From Prevotella sp. (GTDB taxonomy: Bacteria > Bacteroidota > Bacteroidia > Bacteroidales > Bacteroidaceae), in the NCBI GenBank assembly GCA_017619275.1, contig JAFZSR010000026.1:1-64000 (forward strand): DNA of 64,000 nt. The letters run 5' to 3'. The notes under the pieces are model-generated. The model worked only from the letters and a program-made list of their open reading frames with translations. It did no database searches and had not been told where the DNA came from. The stretch's first letter is position 1, and each line of letters starts with the position of its first letter. Below, in pieces: positions 48,555 to 56,987 of the stretch. The position numbers and the translations under genes are program-made.

Positions 48555-51464
48555 TCAGAAATGGATTTTCACTGCTTCGGCGCCCACGCGCAGCACGTAG
48601 GTTTTACCCTCGGTAGCTGGCAGTGTCACGGGGCCGCTGGTGGCGGTAGCCTGAGAAAGGACGATGCCGCGCAGGTCGCACAGGCTGATGCGGGTGCCTG
48701 GTTCGGCATCCTCGACGCTGATGGCGCGTGCCGTGCGGTGCCACGTCCAAGAGGATTGCTGCACGGCGGCGATGGCCGAGGCCTCGCCCAAGATGGGGGT
48801 GACAATCATCTGGCTGCACGGAGGCATGAGCATGGACAGCGTGGAACCCATCACCTGCTGGGTGGTCTGACTGCCATCGACGCCCGTCAGCTGCAGTTGC
48901 CAGCCCGTCACCTGCCGGTGCTTGCCGGCCTGGGCTTGCAACTCTATTTGATGATTCTTGAAGAACTTGCCGCTGAAAGTGGCTTGGCTGAGGGGCACCC
49001 CATTGAAGCTGATGCCCACATCATCGTCATCGTCGCTCTTCGTCCACACTATGGAGAGGGGGATGGGTGTGCCCAGACCGTAGCGAGTAGCTATCTGCCG
49101 ATAGAACTGCTCGGTGCGCTGCGACACCCATTGCTGCACGCGGCTCTGCTCTTCGGCGTAGTTGGGCCACCACTTGTTGATGAGTTCGCGGTGATGGGGA
49201 TATTCGGTCTTGATGAGGTCGTACATGGGGTCCCAGATGGCGCGTATGCCGCGCTCGTTGAGAAAGTCGCCCATGTAGATGGCGCAGCGGTCGACAAACT
49301 CGCGGCGGAAATCGGCGTCGTCCATCAGTCGGCGAAACAGGCGCGTGGCATTACTGCTATTGCCCCAGTTGAGACTGCCGTCGTAGTTGGGGTCGTAGAG
49401 CCAGTCAATGATGTTGTAGTCAGCGGGGCCGGTGTTGTAAATCCAGAGCGTGTAGTCGCAGTCCTTGGCCACCCAGCGCCAGCGGCCGCCATGGGGGGCT
49501 TCGGGAGTGGCTGGCGTGCGTGGCCGCCACATGATGATGTTATTGCTGGGGAAGTCGAAATTATTGAAATAGAGGTTCATAGCCATCAGGTTGATAAACT
49601 CCTGGCAGTCCATCCACTCTTCATACTTGTGCATGGAGTGGTTCTTCTCTTGATAGAAAGCCTTGAACTCGTTGAAAGCATCCCATGTGCCCTCCTTCAG
49701 GTCGCCCCAGTTTTCAATGAGGTCGATGTCTTCCAACTGGTCGTAGTTGGTGTAGATATTGTCCTCGTTGGCTCGCTCGCGCAGGTTGAGCATGCCATAA
49801 TACCGCCCGTTGATGAAGACGATGAAGGGCTGCCACGACTGCCAGTCGAGGTCGGCATGCAGTCCCATCACACGCTGCACCAGGGCGTCGCGCAGGTAGA
49901 GATAGTCGAAGTCGTTGCCCGCATTGCGCAGCACCAGCGACTTGAAGTCGGTGCGTCCGGGCTTCTGGTCGGGGAAGAACTCATGCTCGAAACGCTTGGT
50001 ACCGAAGCGCTTGTGGGCGTAGATGGCCATCGATTTCTTGGCGGCACCACGCGAGGCGGCACCGGCCACACGGGTCTCGCATAGCTGGTTGAGCGTGCTG
50101 GGCGTGTCTTCACCGTCCATGAAGAACTCAATGTTGATGGGGCGCCGCCAGTTCACGCGCTTGTCGCCGTTGTTATTGACGAAGATGCCCGTGCTGCTGC
50201 CGTCGAGATATTGGCCATTGGTGGCGATGGACACCACGGGCAGCGTGAGTTCGCGACCGAGGAAAAGGTAGCTCTGCGTGGTGGAGGGCGGCGACAGCCA
50301 TCCCTGGCAGAACAGACGGGCGCGCACCACACTGTTGCCGCTGAACTGCAGGGGCTGGGTGTAGAGGGTGCTCTGGGCGTCGGGCTCGGAGCCGTTGAGG
50401 GTATAGCGAATCTCGGTGCCGGCCGGTGACCCCTCGGGCAGCGAGAGTTCCAGACGGGTGTAGCGGTTTTGGCTGGCCACAAAGCCCGGCACGCTAAACA
50501 CGGGGTCGCCCAGCAGATGGTCGTGGTCGCAGATGCCGCCCTCGTTGGGCTTTGCGGGCGTTGGCGTCAGCTGGTAGCCCCAGTCGCTGGCGCCGTCGGT
50601 GCTGCGCCCATAGCTGATGTTGGGGGCAGGCTGCTTGGGCAGGTCGGTAATATGGTCGATGAGCTGACCGTCGCGAAACAGATAGAGTTGGCAACCCTTT
50701 CCACTCTCTAAGCGGAAATTGGTGTGCAGCTCCTTGCTCTCCTTGTCGCAACAGACCAGGATGCGCCGCCCGGCCTTCACCTTCTTGGCGGGCAGCGGCC
50801 AGGCATCGGAAAAGTCGGGACTGATGCCTATACGATAGTGGCTGAGGCGGGCAGCGGTGGTGCCGCCGTTGTAGAGTTCCACCCACGAGTCGGGGAAATC
50901 GTTCAGGTCGTCCATCACGCAGTCCACGTTGCTCTGCATCAGCTCGTTGATCATCAGCTTGGCATCCTGCTCCTCGTCGGGCTCGTAGGAGTCGTCGGCA
51001 TCATCATCCCCATTGTCGCCCGTGGGCAGCACCAGATAGATGCGGCTGATGTGGATGGTGGCATCGGTGGCGGCCTGCAGGGCCACCTGGGAGATGGCGT
51101 GACGGCGGTCGACAGGCAGTTCGATGTCGGTCTGCATCACGCCCGCTCTGGTATAGTTGGACACAGCATCGCCGCCGTCCTGAAACAGGATGATGGGTTG
51201 CACGTCGCAGGGCGTGGACTCGGCAAACACAAACACCAGTCGCTCGTAGCGTGCCCAGCCGTCGCCGCCCACCCAGCACGACAAACCTCCCCACCGCTTG
51301 GCCACGTAGGTGAGCGTGCCGTCGGCATTCACCGTCAGCTGCTCGCTGGCGTTCCACAAACCCGTGAAACGGCTGGTGACATCGATTTGCTGTTCGCCGG
51401 CATGTAGCGTGGAGGAACCGAACACGATGGCAAGCAACAGGGATAGCAAATGGGGTGTGCGCAT
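48555..51464 (-). CDS. CotH-kinase family protein with lamin-tail and chitobiase-like domains, exported
   Basis: 969 residues from the ATG at 51464; the earlier start overlaps the promoter. Signal peptide (LLSLLLAIVFGSSTLHA). Order: N-terminal beta domain, lamin-tail-like domain (LMINELMQSNVD, SWVELYNGGTTAARLSHY; about 165-290), chitobiase-C/fibronectin-type segment (EIRYTLNGSEPDAQSTLYTQ; about 345-400), then the CotH kinase domain (about 410-770) with FGTKRFEHEFF, LVLRNAGNDFDYLYLRDALV, YYGMLNLRERANEDNI and WVAKDCDYTLWIYN. CotH proteins include atypical protein kinases. A C-terminal region (SLCDLRGIVLSQATA, YVLRVGAEAVKIHF) resembles a sorting domain. Convergent with the GH3 operon, so its link to glycan use is uncertain. 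Confidence 0.85.
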   Translation of the reverse strand: MRTPHLLSLLLAIVFGSSTLHAGEQQIDVTSRFTGLWNASEQLTVNADGTLTYVAKRWGGLSCWVGGDGWARYERLVFVFAESTPCDVQPIILFQDGGDAVSNYTRAGVMQTDIELPVDRRHAISQVALQAATDATIHISRIYLVLPTGDNGDDDADDSYEPDEEQDAKLMINELMQSNVDCVMDDLNDFPDSWVELYNGGTTAARLSHYRIGISPDFSDAWPLPAKKVKAGRRILVCCDKESKELHTNFRLESGKGCQLYLFRDGQLIDHITDLPKQPAPNISYGRSTDGASDWGYQLTPTPAKPNEGGICDHDHLLGDPVFSVPGFVASQNRYTRLELSLPEGSPAGTEIRYTLNGSEPDAQSTLYTQPLQFSGNSVVRARLFCQGWLSPPSTTQSYLFLGRELTLPVVSIATNGQYLDGSSTGIFVNNNGDKRVNWRRPINIEFFMDGEDTPSTLNQLCETRVAGAASRGAAKKSMAIYAHKRFGTKRFEHEFFPDQKPGRTDFKSLVLRNAGNDFDYLYLRDALVQRVMGLHADLDWQSWQPFIVFINGRYYGMLNLRERANEDNIYTNYDQLEDIDLIENWGDLKEGTWDAFNEFKAFYQEKNHSMHKYEEWMDCQEFINLMAMNLYFNNFDFPSNNIIMWRPRTPATPEAPHGGRWRWVAKDCDYTLWIYNTGPADYNIIDWLYDPNYDGSLNWGNSSNATRLFRRLMDDADFRREFVDRCAIYMGDFLNERGIRAIWDPMYDLIKTEYPHHRELINKWWPNYAEEQSRVQQWVSQRTEQFYRQIATRYGLGTPIPLSIVWTKSDDDDDVGISFNGVPLSQATFSGKFFKNHQIELQAQAGKHRQVTGWQLQLTGVDGSQTTQQVMGSTLSMLMPPCSQMIVTPILGEASAIAAVQQSSWTWHRTARAISVEDAEPGTRISLCDLRGIVLSQATATSGPVTLPATEGKTYVLRVGAEAVKIHF

Positions 51465-51488
51465 AAGCTTAATGTAAAAAAACTTGTG

Positions 51489-51496
51489 CAAAGTTA
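51489..51496 (-). promoter_or_regulatory. -7 promoter element of the CotH gene
   Basis: TAACTTTG on the minus strand, 24 nt before the ATG at 51464. It covers the alternative start at 51491 and so excludes it. Confidence 0.65.
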
Positions 51497-51604
51497 CGAA
51501 TAAACGATAGAAACAGAAAAAAATCGGCGCTTTTTTTCGCCAGTTTCTCGTTTATTCGTACCTTCGCACCCTGTAAACATAACAAACCATCATAATTAAA
51601 CGAA

Positions 51605-52996
51605 ATGAAAAAGACAATGATGATGCTCTTGCTGGCCACCGTCTGCCAGCAGCTGAGCGCAGAAGGACTGAAGACGGCGGGCGACGGAACCACTTACACA
51701 CTCGACATGCTGGCCGCGATGGACGGCTCGGGCGTGGAGAAATGGGTGGACGACGAAGATGGCGAAGTGACCTACATGATGCTGGCCAACGACACTATCG
51801 CCGCCGGCGACAAGTTCGTGATGGAAGACGACGTGACCGTGATGTTCGACGACGACGTGGTGTTCGTCATCGAAGGCGACGCCGATTTCAAGCTGGAGCA
51901 AGGCTCCATCTTCGACAGCGCCTACGACGATGCCGACTACGTGAAGCCCGTAGGCATCAAGGTGATGAGCGAAGAGGCGCAGGTGGAGTTTCAGAACTGC
52001 ACGTTCTACTTTGTGGGTCTGCGCGGCATGTCGAGCAAAGGCCTGAAGGTCACCGACTGTCATTTCTTCTATAACAACGGTGCCATCGGACAGGGTGCCC
52101 TCACCCTCGGCAATGACCTGGCTCCCTTCGAGGTGCGCGACTGCAGCTTTGAGTTCAACAGCAAGGCCGCCATTGCTGGTGCCGCCAACTATCGCAATCC
52201 GCTGCTCATTGAAAACTGCTACTTCAATGCCAACGGACAGGCCAACGGCAACACGCCGCAACTGAACCTCACCGTGGCCAGCCAAGTCACCGTGAAAGGC
52301 TGCACCATTGAGGGCGACCCCGAGTGCAACATGGTGGGCGCCATCGTGGTGGCCAACCTATTGGGCTTTACGGACGAACTGAACACTCTCATCGAGGACT
52401 GCACCATCAGCGACTGCCGCTTCGGCATCGCCACCTACCTGTGGCAGAATGCCGTCATCCGCAACAACACGCTGGTGAACAACTGCCACGAGAGCAATCC
52501 CATGAACGGCGGCAGCGGCATCAACGTCTACGACCCCTACTACCAACAGATTACCCGCATTGAGGGCAACCACATCGAAGGCTCGCTATGGGGCATCACG
52601 CTGGTGGGCGGCGGCAACGCCAACTTGGGACGAACCAACGTGGACGAGAGCGACCCCGACTACAATCCCGGCAACAACACCTTCGTGAACAACGGCAACA
52701 GCGGCTTGCTCTACGACCTCTACAACAACTCCACCAACACTGTCTACGCACAGGGCAACACGTGGAACGTGAGCGAGCAGACGGAGGAGGAGATAGAGAC
52801 AGTGGTGTTCCACAAGCACGACAACCCCTCGCTGGGCCAGGTCATCTTCATGCCCGCCGCCACCACTACGGGTGTAAACACTGTGAAAATGAACAAAGAA
52901 ATGATGAAGAATGACGCTTACGACCTACAAGGTCACAAGGTTCGCGGTGGAAAGAGGGTTGTTCGCATCGTTGAGGGTCGCAAGGTGATTAATTGA
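51605..52996 (+). CDS. Exported right-handed beta-helix protein
   Basis: 463 residues with a signal peptide (TMMMLLLATVCQQLSA). The body is a series of parallel beta-helix coils: VEFQNCTFYFVGLRGMSSKGLK, VTDCHFFYNNGAIG, VRDCSFEFNSKAAIAGA, IEDCTISDCRFGIATYLWQN and VIRNNTLVNN. NN/NG turns repeat every 20-25 residues from about 110 to 390. Such folds occur in polysaccharide lyases and in adhesins; no catalytic set is visible. The C-terminus (NDAYDLQGHKV, KVIN) resembles the sorting-like tails of the GH proteins upstream. A weak TACCTTCG element at 51559-51566 may be its promoter. Confidence 0.8.
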   Translation: MKKTMMMLLLATVCQQLSAEGLKTAGDGTTYTLDMLAAMDGSGVEKWVDDEDGEVTYMMLANDTIAAGDKFVMEDDVTVMFDDDVVFVIEGDADFKLEQGSIFDSAYDDADYVKPVGIKVMSEEAQVEFQNCTFYFVGLRGMSSKGLKVTDCHFFYNNGAIGQGALTLGNDLAPFEVRDCSFEFNSKAAIAGAANYRNPLLIENCYFNANGQANGNTPQLNLTVASQVTVKGCTIEGDPECNMVGAIVVANLLGFTDELNTLIEDCTISDCRFGIATYLWQNAVIRNNTLVNNCHESNPMNGGSGINVYDPYYQQITRIEGNHIEGSLWGITLVGGGNANLGRTNVDESDPDYNPGNNTFVNNGNSGLLYDLYNNSTNTVYAQGNTWNVSEQTEEEIETVVFHKHDNPSLGQVIFMPAATTTGVNTVKMNKEMMKNDAYDLQGHKVRGGKRVVRIVEGRKVIN

Positions 52997-53059
52997 GCCA
53001 TTTTTGCTCTTTCACGATAATAAATTGATTTTTTTCTTTGTTGAATGCTCAACTTTTCG

Positions 53060-53067
53060 TATCTTTG
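53060..53067 (+). promoter_or_regulatory. -7 promoter element of the 53102 gene
   Basis: TATCTTTG matches TAnnTTTG, 34 nt before the ATG. Confidence 0.7.
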
Positions 53068-53101
53068 CAGCCAATAATGTCTAACTATAAATATTATAAC
53101 A

Positions 53102-53596
53102 ATGAAAAAACTACACTATTGGAGTATGGCTGTGGTAACAGCCTTGTGCATGTTGGCCTTCACGGCTTGCGGTGATGACGATGATGACGGCGGTGGCCTC
53201 GACCTTGGCGGCGGCGGCAGCAAGGGAATCGTAGGCGACTGGGCGTGGATGTACGTAACCCCCGACGAGACCAACCTCTTCATGGAGTGGATCAAGTTCA
53301 CATCGGGTGGAAAGTTCACCATCATCGACTATGATGTGTATGGTTCAGGACTGCAAAGCGGCGGCACCATCTCGCAAATGGAAAAAGATGAGTACTCTGG
53401 CAATTACACCGCCAAGGACGGCAAGCTGACATTGTCGGCCAATGGCAATTCGAAAGCCTACAGCTATAGTATCAGCGGCGACAACCTGACGCTAAGGGAT
53501 GAAGAAGGCTCCATCACCTTCGACAGGATGGACAGCGAAATCAAAAAGATTTTCGAGAATGCCGACAAGACCTATCAGCAAAGGTTCAAAAACTGA
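53102..53596 (+). CDS. Lipocalin-like lipoprotein
   Basis: 164 residues. Signal peptide with lipobox Cys in LAFTACGDDDDDGGG (near residue 22), an Asp/Gly-rich linker, then a compact beta-domain: KGIVGDWAWMY, IKFTSGGKFTIIDYD, SGNYTAKDGKLTLSANG and YSYSISGDNLTLRDEEGSITFDR. The order of strands and the W-containing start fit the lipocalin-like families common in Bacteroidales; ligand unknown. The next gene, a small porin, follows after about 60 nt and probably shares its transcript. Confidence 0.8.
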   Translation: MKKLHYWSMAVVTALCMLAFTACGDDDDDGGGLDLGGGGSKGIVGDWAWMYVTPDETNLFMEWIKFTSGGKFTIIDYDVYGSGLQSGGTISQMEKDEYSGNYTAKDGKLTLSANGNSKAYSYSISGDNLTLRDEEGSITFDRMDSEIKKIFENADKTYQQRFKN

Positions 53597-53659
53597 TGCG
53601 GCGAAGAGCAAGATTTGTTTAACATAACCTATTTATTCACATCAAAAAACATTGAAGGT

Positions 53660-54226
53660 ATGAAGAAAATGATGATGATTGCTGTCATGATGATTGCCGC
53701 CATGACAGTGAATGCACAACAGCCTGCAGGCACATGGTCGCTCACCCCCAAGGTAGCCTTGAACCTGGCCAACCTCTCGGGCGACATCAGTGGCAACAAC
53801 ATGAAGATTGGCTTGGCAGCCGGTGCCGACGTGATGTATCAGATCAACTCGCTGGTGGGTGTCTCGGGTGGCCTGATGTACTCCATGCAGGGATGCGACG
53901 GCGACAATGACGTGAAGCTGAACTACGACTTCATCAACATTCCTGTGCTGGCCAACTTCTACGTGGCTCCCAACTTCGCCCTGAAGGCTGGTCTGCAGCC
54001 CGCATTTGTGGCATCGGCAAAGTACAAGGTGAACAAGAACGAGACCGACGTGAAGGACAATCTGCAGTCACTGGAGTTGAGCATTCCCATCGGAGCCTCC
54101 TACGAGTTCTCGGACTTCGTGATTGATGCCCGCTACAATCTCGGCGTAGCAAAGATCAACAAGGGCAACGGCAGCATCCGCAACAGCGTGTTCCAGATCT
54201 CCGTGGGCTATAAGATTCCGTTCTAA
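53660..54226 (+). CDS. Small outer-membrane beta-barrel (porin-family, PorT-like) protein
   Basis: 188 residues from the ATG at 53660 (MKKMMMIAVMMIAAMTVNAQ), chosen because it gives a clean signal peptide; 15 further in-frame codons upstream are not supported. The mature part has eight alternating strands (SLTPKVALNLANLSG, MKIGLAAGADVMYQI, GVSGGLMYSMQG, YDFINIPVLANFYV, FALKAGLQPAFVASAKY, VIDARYNLGVAKI) and ends NSVFQISVGYKIPF with terminal Phe. This is the outer-membrane beta-barrel family typical of Bacteroidetes. Function not defined. Confidence 0.85.
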   Translation: MKKMMMIAVMMIAAMTVNAQQPAGTWSLTPKVALNLANLSGDISGNNMKIGLAAGADVMYQINSLVGVSGGLMYSMQGCDGDNDVKLNYDFINIPVLANFYVAPNFALKAGLQPAFVASAKYKVNKNETDVKDNLQSLELSIPIGASYEFSDFVIDARYNLGVAKINKGNGSIRNSVFQISVGYKIPF

Positions 54227-54231
54227 CTTGA

Positions 54232-54386
54232 ATTATTCATAGGAGTTTGGGAGTTTAGGAGTTTAGGAGTTTAGACAATAGACTTTTCGCTGTAAAGCTA
54301 TCAGAAAGAATCTGAGTCCGCTGAAACGCCAGAACTATCGTCCAAACTCCCAAACTCCCAAACTTCTAAACTCCTTCATGAATAAT
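54232..54386. repeat. Imperfect inverted repeat built from GAGTTTAG units
   Basis: Outer ends ATTATTCAT (54232) and ATGAATAAT (54386) match. The arms contain four tandem GGAGTTTAGGAGTTTAG-type units on the left and CCAAACTCCCAAACTCC on the right, with a 60-nt centre. It starts 5 nt after the porin stop. Confidence 0.7.
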
Positions 54387-54408
54387 GTAGGCTAAAAAAT
54401 GTTTCGTC

Positions 54409-54461
54409 CACAGAGGACACAGAAGACTCAGAAAAATTCTGAGAATTCTGTGTCCTCTGTG
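54409..54461. terminator. Nested hairpin downstream of the peptidase gene
   Basis: CACAGAGGACACAGAA (54409-54424) pairs with 54446-54461. Inside, CTCAGAA (54427-54433) pairs with TTCTGAG. T-runs follow on the plus strand. It lies between the porin (+) and the convergent DPP gene (-). Confidence 0.7.
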
Positions 54462-54494
54462 AACTTTTTTTGTCTTTTGTTGCCGTAGCGTAGT

Positions 54495-56975
54495 CTACAG
54501 GTGCTTCTTTGGATAGAGGGCATCCCACCACGATGGGTCGTCCTTTAGCCAGCGCTGGAACCAGGCCATCTGCGTGGCCAGCCACTTCTCGCGCTTGGCG
54601 TAGTCGGTGATGTGGTGGTTCTGTCCCTCCACCTCCACCAGCGCCACCTCGCGACCGAGCAGCTTCAGGGCGGTGAACATCTGCAGGCTCTCGATAAGCG
54701 GCACATTCGTGTCGGCATTACCGTGCAGCAGGAGCAGCGGCGTGTGAATCTTGTCGGCGCGGAACAGCGGACTCTGGTCTACGTAGAGCTGGCGGTGGCT
54801 CCAGGGATAGCTGTTGGCCATGCTCACCTCGCTGTAGTTGTAGCCCCAGTAGCCCTCGCCCCAGTAGCTGGTGTGATTGGCGATGCCCGCGTGGCTCACG
54901 GCACAGGCGAAGATGTCGGTGACGGTCTGCAGATACTGCGTCATGAATCCGCCGTAGCTGGCGCCCATGCACCCAATCTTATCCTTATTGATAAACGAAT
55001 GCTCCTGGCACAGTTTCTTCACGCCCTCGATGATGTCGCCAGCGGGTGTGCCGCTGGGCACGGTGCCGTCGGCGCGTGGCGTGCCGCCCGCTGTGTTCAC
55101 ATGGCGCGAAGCCCACTCCTGTCCGAAGCCGGTGGCGCCGCTGGGCTCGATGATGTAGGCTACATAGCCCAGCGAGTTCCACATCTGCGGGGCGTAGGGC
55201 GACTCAAAGTAGCGGCTCACGGGCGAGCAGCCTCCGTAGTAGTAGACGATGAGCGGGTACTTCTTCGTGGCATCGAAGCCTTCGGGCAGATAGAGGCGGC
55301 CATAGACGGTGTCGCCGTTGGAGTTCTGGAAGTTCCAGTCCTGGCAAGTGCCTACCACGGCGTCGCCCAGCGCTTCGCGTCCATCGAAGAGTTTTTGGTT
55401 GGTTATCTTCTTCTTTTCCTGCTTCAGGATATAGCCCGAAGCGGGCTCCAGCGTGCGATACGACAGGTAGCCCACCACAGGGGCGTGGTCGGCCAGCGTC
55501 CAGCGATAGGCGTAGTCGCCCTCGATGGGCAGCTTCTCAATCTTGCCCGTCTTCGGGTTGAGTTTGAACATGTTCACGTAGTCGCGGTCCTCGGCGGAGA
55601 AGTAGACCATGCCGTCGGCCTTCGACCAAATGGCGCTCTGCACCGACGGGTCGAAGTCCTTGGTGAGCGGCGTGACGCGCTTCGTACTCAAATCCATGAG
55701 GAACAGCTCGTTCTCGGTCATGCTGGGCGTGACGCCAGTTGGCAGCTGGCAGCCTATGCGGTCGAAGGCTTCGGGATTGCCGGTGATGAGCAGCTGTCGG
55801 CCATCGGGCGAGAACTGTGAAGCGCCCAGGAAACCTTGACACTGCAGAACTGTATCAACGCGGAGCGTCTGTGCATCCATCAGGTAGATGTCCTCCACCT
55901 CGGTGGGGCGCCGCTCCAGTCGAGAGTATGACGCGACGATGAGCAGCTGGCGGCCATCGGCAGAAATGTCGTAGAGGTGTTCCCCTTTGTTGCCGAAGGT
56001 AATGCGCTGCGAGAGGCCTGTGGCCAAATCGTGCTTCACCAAGTAGCGGCGGGTGCGCCATCCTGGCTGGCGGTCGTCCATCTCCAGCACCTCGAACACG
56101 CCGGGGTCTTCCTTGGGGCCTTCCTCGGTGGCAGAGATGATGATGTAATCCTCCGTAGGACTCATGGTGATGCTACCGTCGGGCAGTCCGACGGTGAGAC
56201 GGGTGCGCTGACCTGTCAGCGGGTCCACTTTGTAGAGCACGCGAATGCCATCCTCCTTCACATCCTCTATCCAGGCGTCGGTGCGCGGCATCCACGTCAG
56301 GCTTTTGGTGGGGGTGGTCAGCAGTCGGCCTGTGGCCACTTCGCGCAGCTCATAGTCCCAGCGGCTCTTGCCGTCTCGGTCGGTGGTTTGGTATCCCAGC
56401 GCCACCAGCTTGCCAGAAGGCGACAGGCTGATGCTGCGCACGCGGCGACCGTCGGTAAGGTCGTGCACCATGTAGGGATGCTGCTTGCTCAGCGTGGGAC
56501 TGACGCGCCGCTGGGCGCTGATGCTCACGCTGATGCTGTCGGTATCGGCGGGTTGAGCCAGGTATTTGATAGCAATCGTATGATGTTCAGGAGCCAGCTT
56601 CAGGTCGCCCGGCTGTTGCTCTTTGCCATCGACAAAAAGCTTGAAATTCTTCGGACCCTTCACGCTGATGGTGCCTTTCACATAGTCGCTGTTGTTCACG
56701 AAGAAGCTGAGCACACCCACGCTCTTCTGCTCTTTCAGCGAGGGCAGCGGCGCAGGAGCATGAAAGGTGGTGGTGGCATTAGCATCGGGGCGCACCACGC
56801 CCAGCAGCGCGGCGTCTTCGAAGCGTTTCCCCTTCACATCGACGGTGTCGACGGCGAAGGGAGCGGCCACGGCGTAGGGGCCGGCCAGGTTGAAATCGGT
56901 CACCTCGACGCGTTCTTGCGCCGTCGACGGCATGGCCAGCATGAACGCGGCAGAAAGAAATAGTGGTGTCTTCAT
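54495..56975 (-). CDS. S9-family prolyl oligopeptidase / DPP-IV-like peptidase
   Basis: 826 residues with a signal peptide (KTPLFLSAAFMLAMPSTAQ). The N-terminal region and the beta-propeller (e.g. VRSISLSPSGKLVALGY, MSPTEDYIIISATEEG, YDISADGRQLLIVASYS) run to about residue 560. The C-terminal alpha/beta hydrolase carries the nucleophile S673 in MGASYGGFMT, the Asp in LLLHGNADTNVPL and the His in VEGQNHHI. YPLIVYYYGGCSPV provides the oxyanion region. It likely cleaves short peptides in the periplasm; exact specificity (dipeptidyl or acylaminoacyl) is not resolved. It lies 12 nt after the carboxynorspermidine dehydrogenase gene and is probably cotranscribed. Confidence 0.9.
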   Translation of the reverse strand: MKTPLFLSAAFMLAMPSTAQERVEVTDFNLAGPYAVAAPFAVDTVDVKGKRFEDAALLGVVRPDANATTTFHAPAPLPSLKEQKSVGVLSFFVNNSDYVKGTISVKGPKNFKLFVDGKEQQPGDLKLAPEHHTIAIKYLAQPADTDSISVSISAQRRVSPTLSKQHPYMVHDLTDGRRVRSISLSPSGKLVALGYQTTDRDGKSRWDYELREVATGRLLTTPTKSLTWMPRTDAWIEDVKEDGIRVLYKVDPLTGQRTRLTVGLPDGSITMSPTEDYIIISATEEGPKEDPGVFEVLEMDDRQPGWRTRRYLVKHDLATGLSQRITFGNKGEHLYDISADGRQLLIVASYSRLERRPTEVEDIYLMDAQTLRVDTVLQCQGFLGASQFSPDGRQLLITGNPEAFDRIGCQLPTGVTPSMTENELFLMDLSTKRVTPLTKDFDPSVQSAIWSKADGMVYFSAEDRDYVNMFKLNPKTGKIEKLPIEGDYAYRWTLADHAPVVGYLSYRTLEPASGYILKQEKKKITNQKLFDGREALGDAVVGTCQDWNFQNSNGDTVYGRLYLPEGFDATKKYPLIVYYYGGCSPVSRYFESPYAPQMWNSLGYVAYIIEPSGATGFGQEWASRHVNTAGGTPRADGTVPSGTPAGDIIEGVKKLCQEHSFINKDKIGCMGASYGGFMTQYLQTVTDIFACAVSHAGIANHTSYWGEGYWGYNYSEVSMANSYPWSHRQLYVDQSPLFRADKIHTPLLLLHGNADTNVPLIESLQMFTALKLLGREVALVEVEGQNHHITDYAKREKWLATQMAWFQRWLKDDPSWWDALYPKKHL

Positions 56976-56987
56976 GCGATGAGGGCG

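Noticed and set aside
54612..55820. 402-codon plus-strand open frame opposite the DPP-IV-like peptidase
   Set aside because: The minus strand shows a complete catalytic Ser-Asp-His protease; the plus-strand reading is low-complexity His/Ala/Val sequence.
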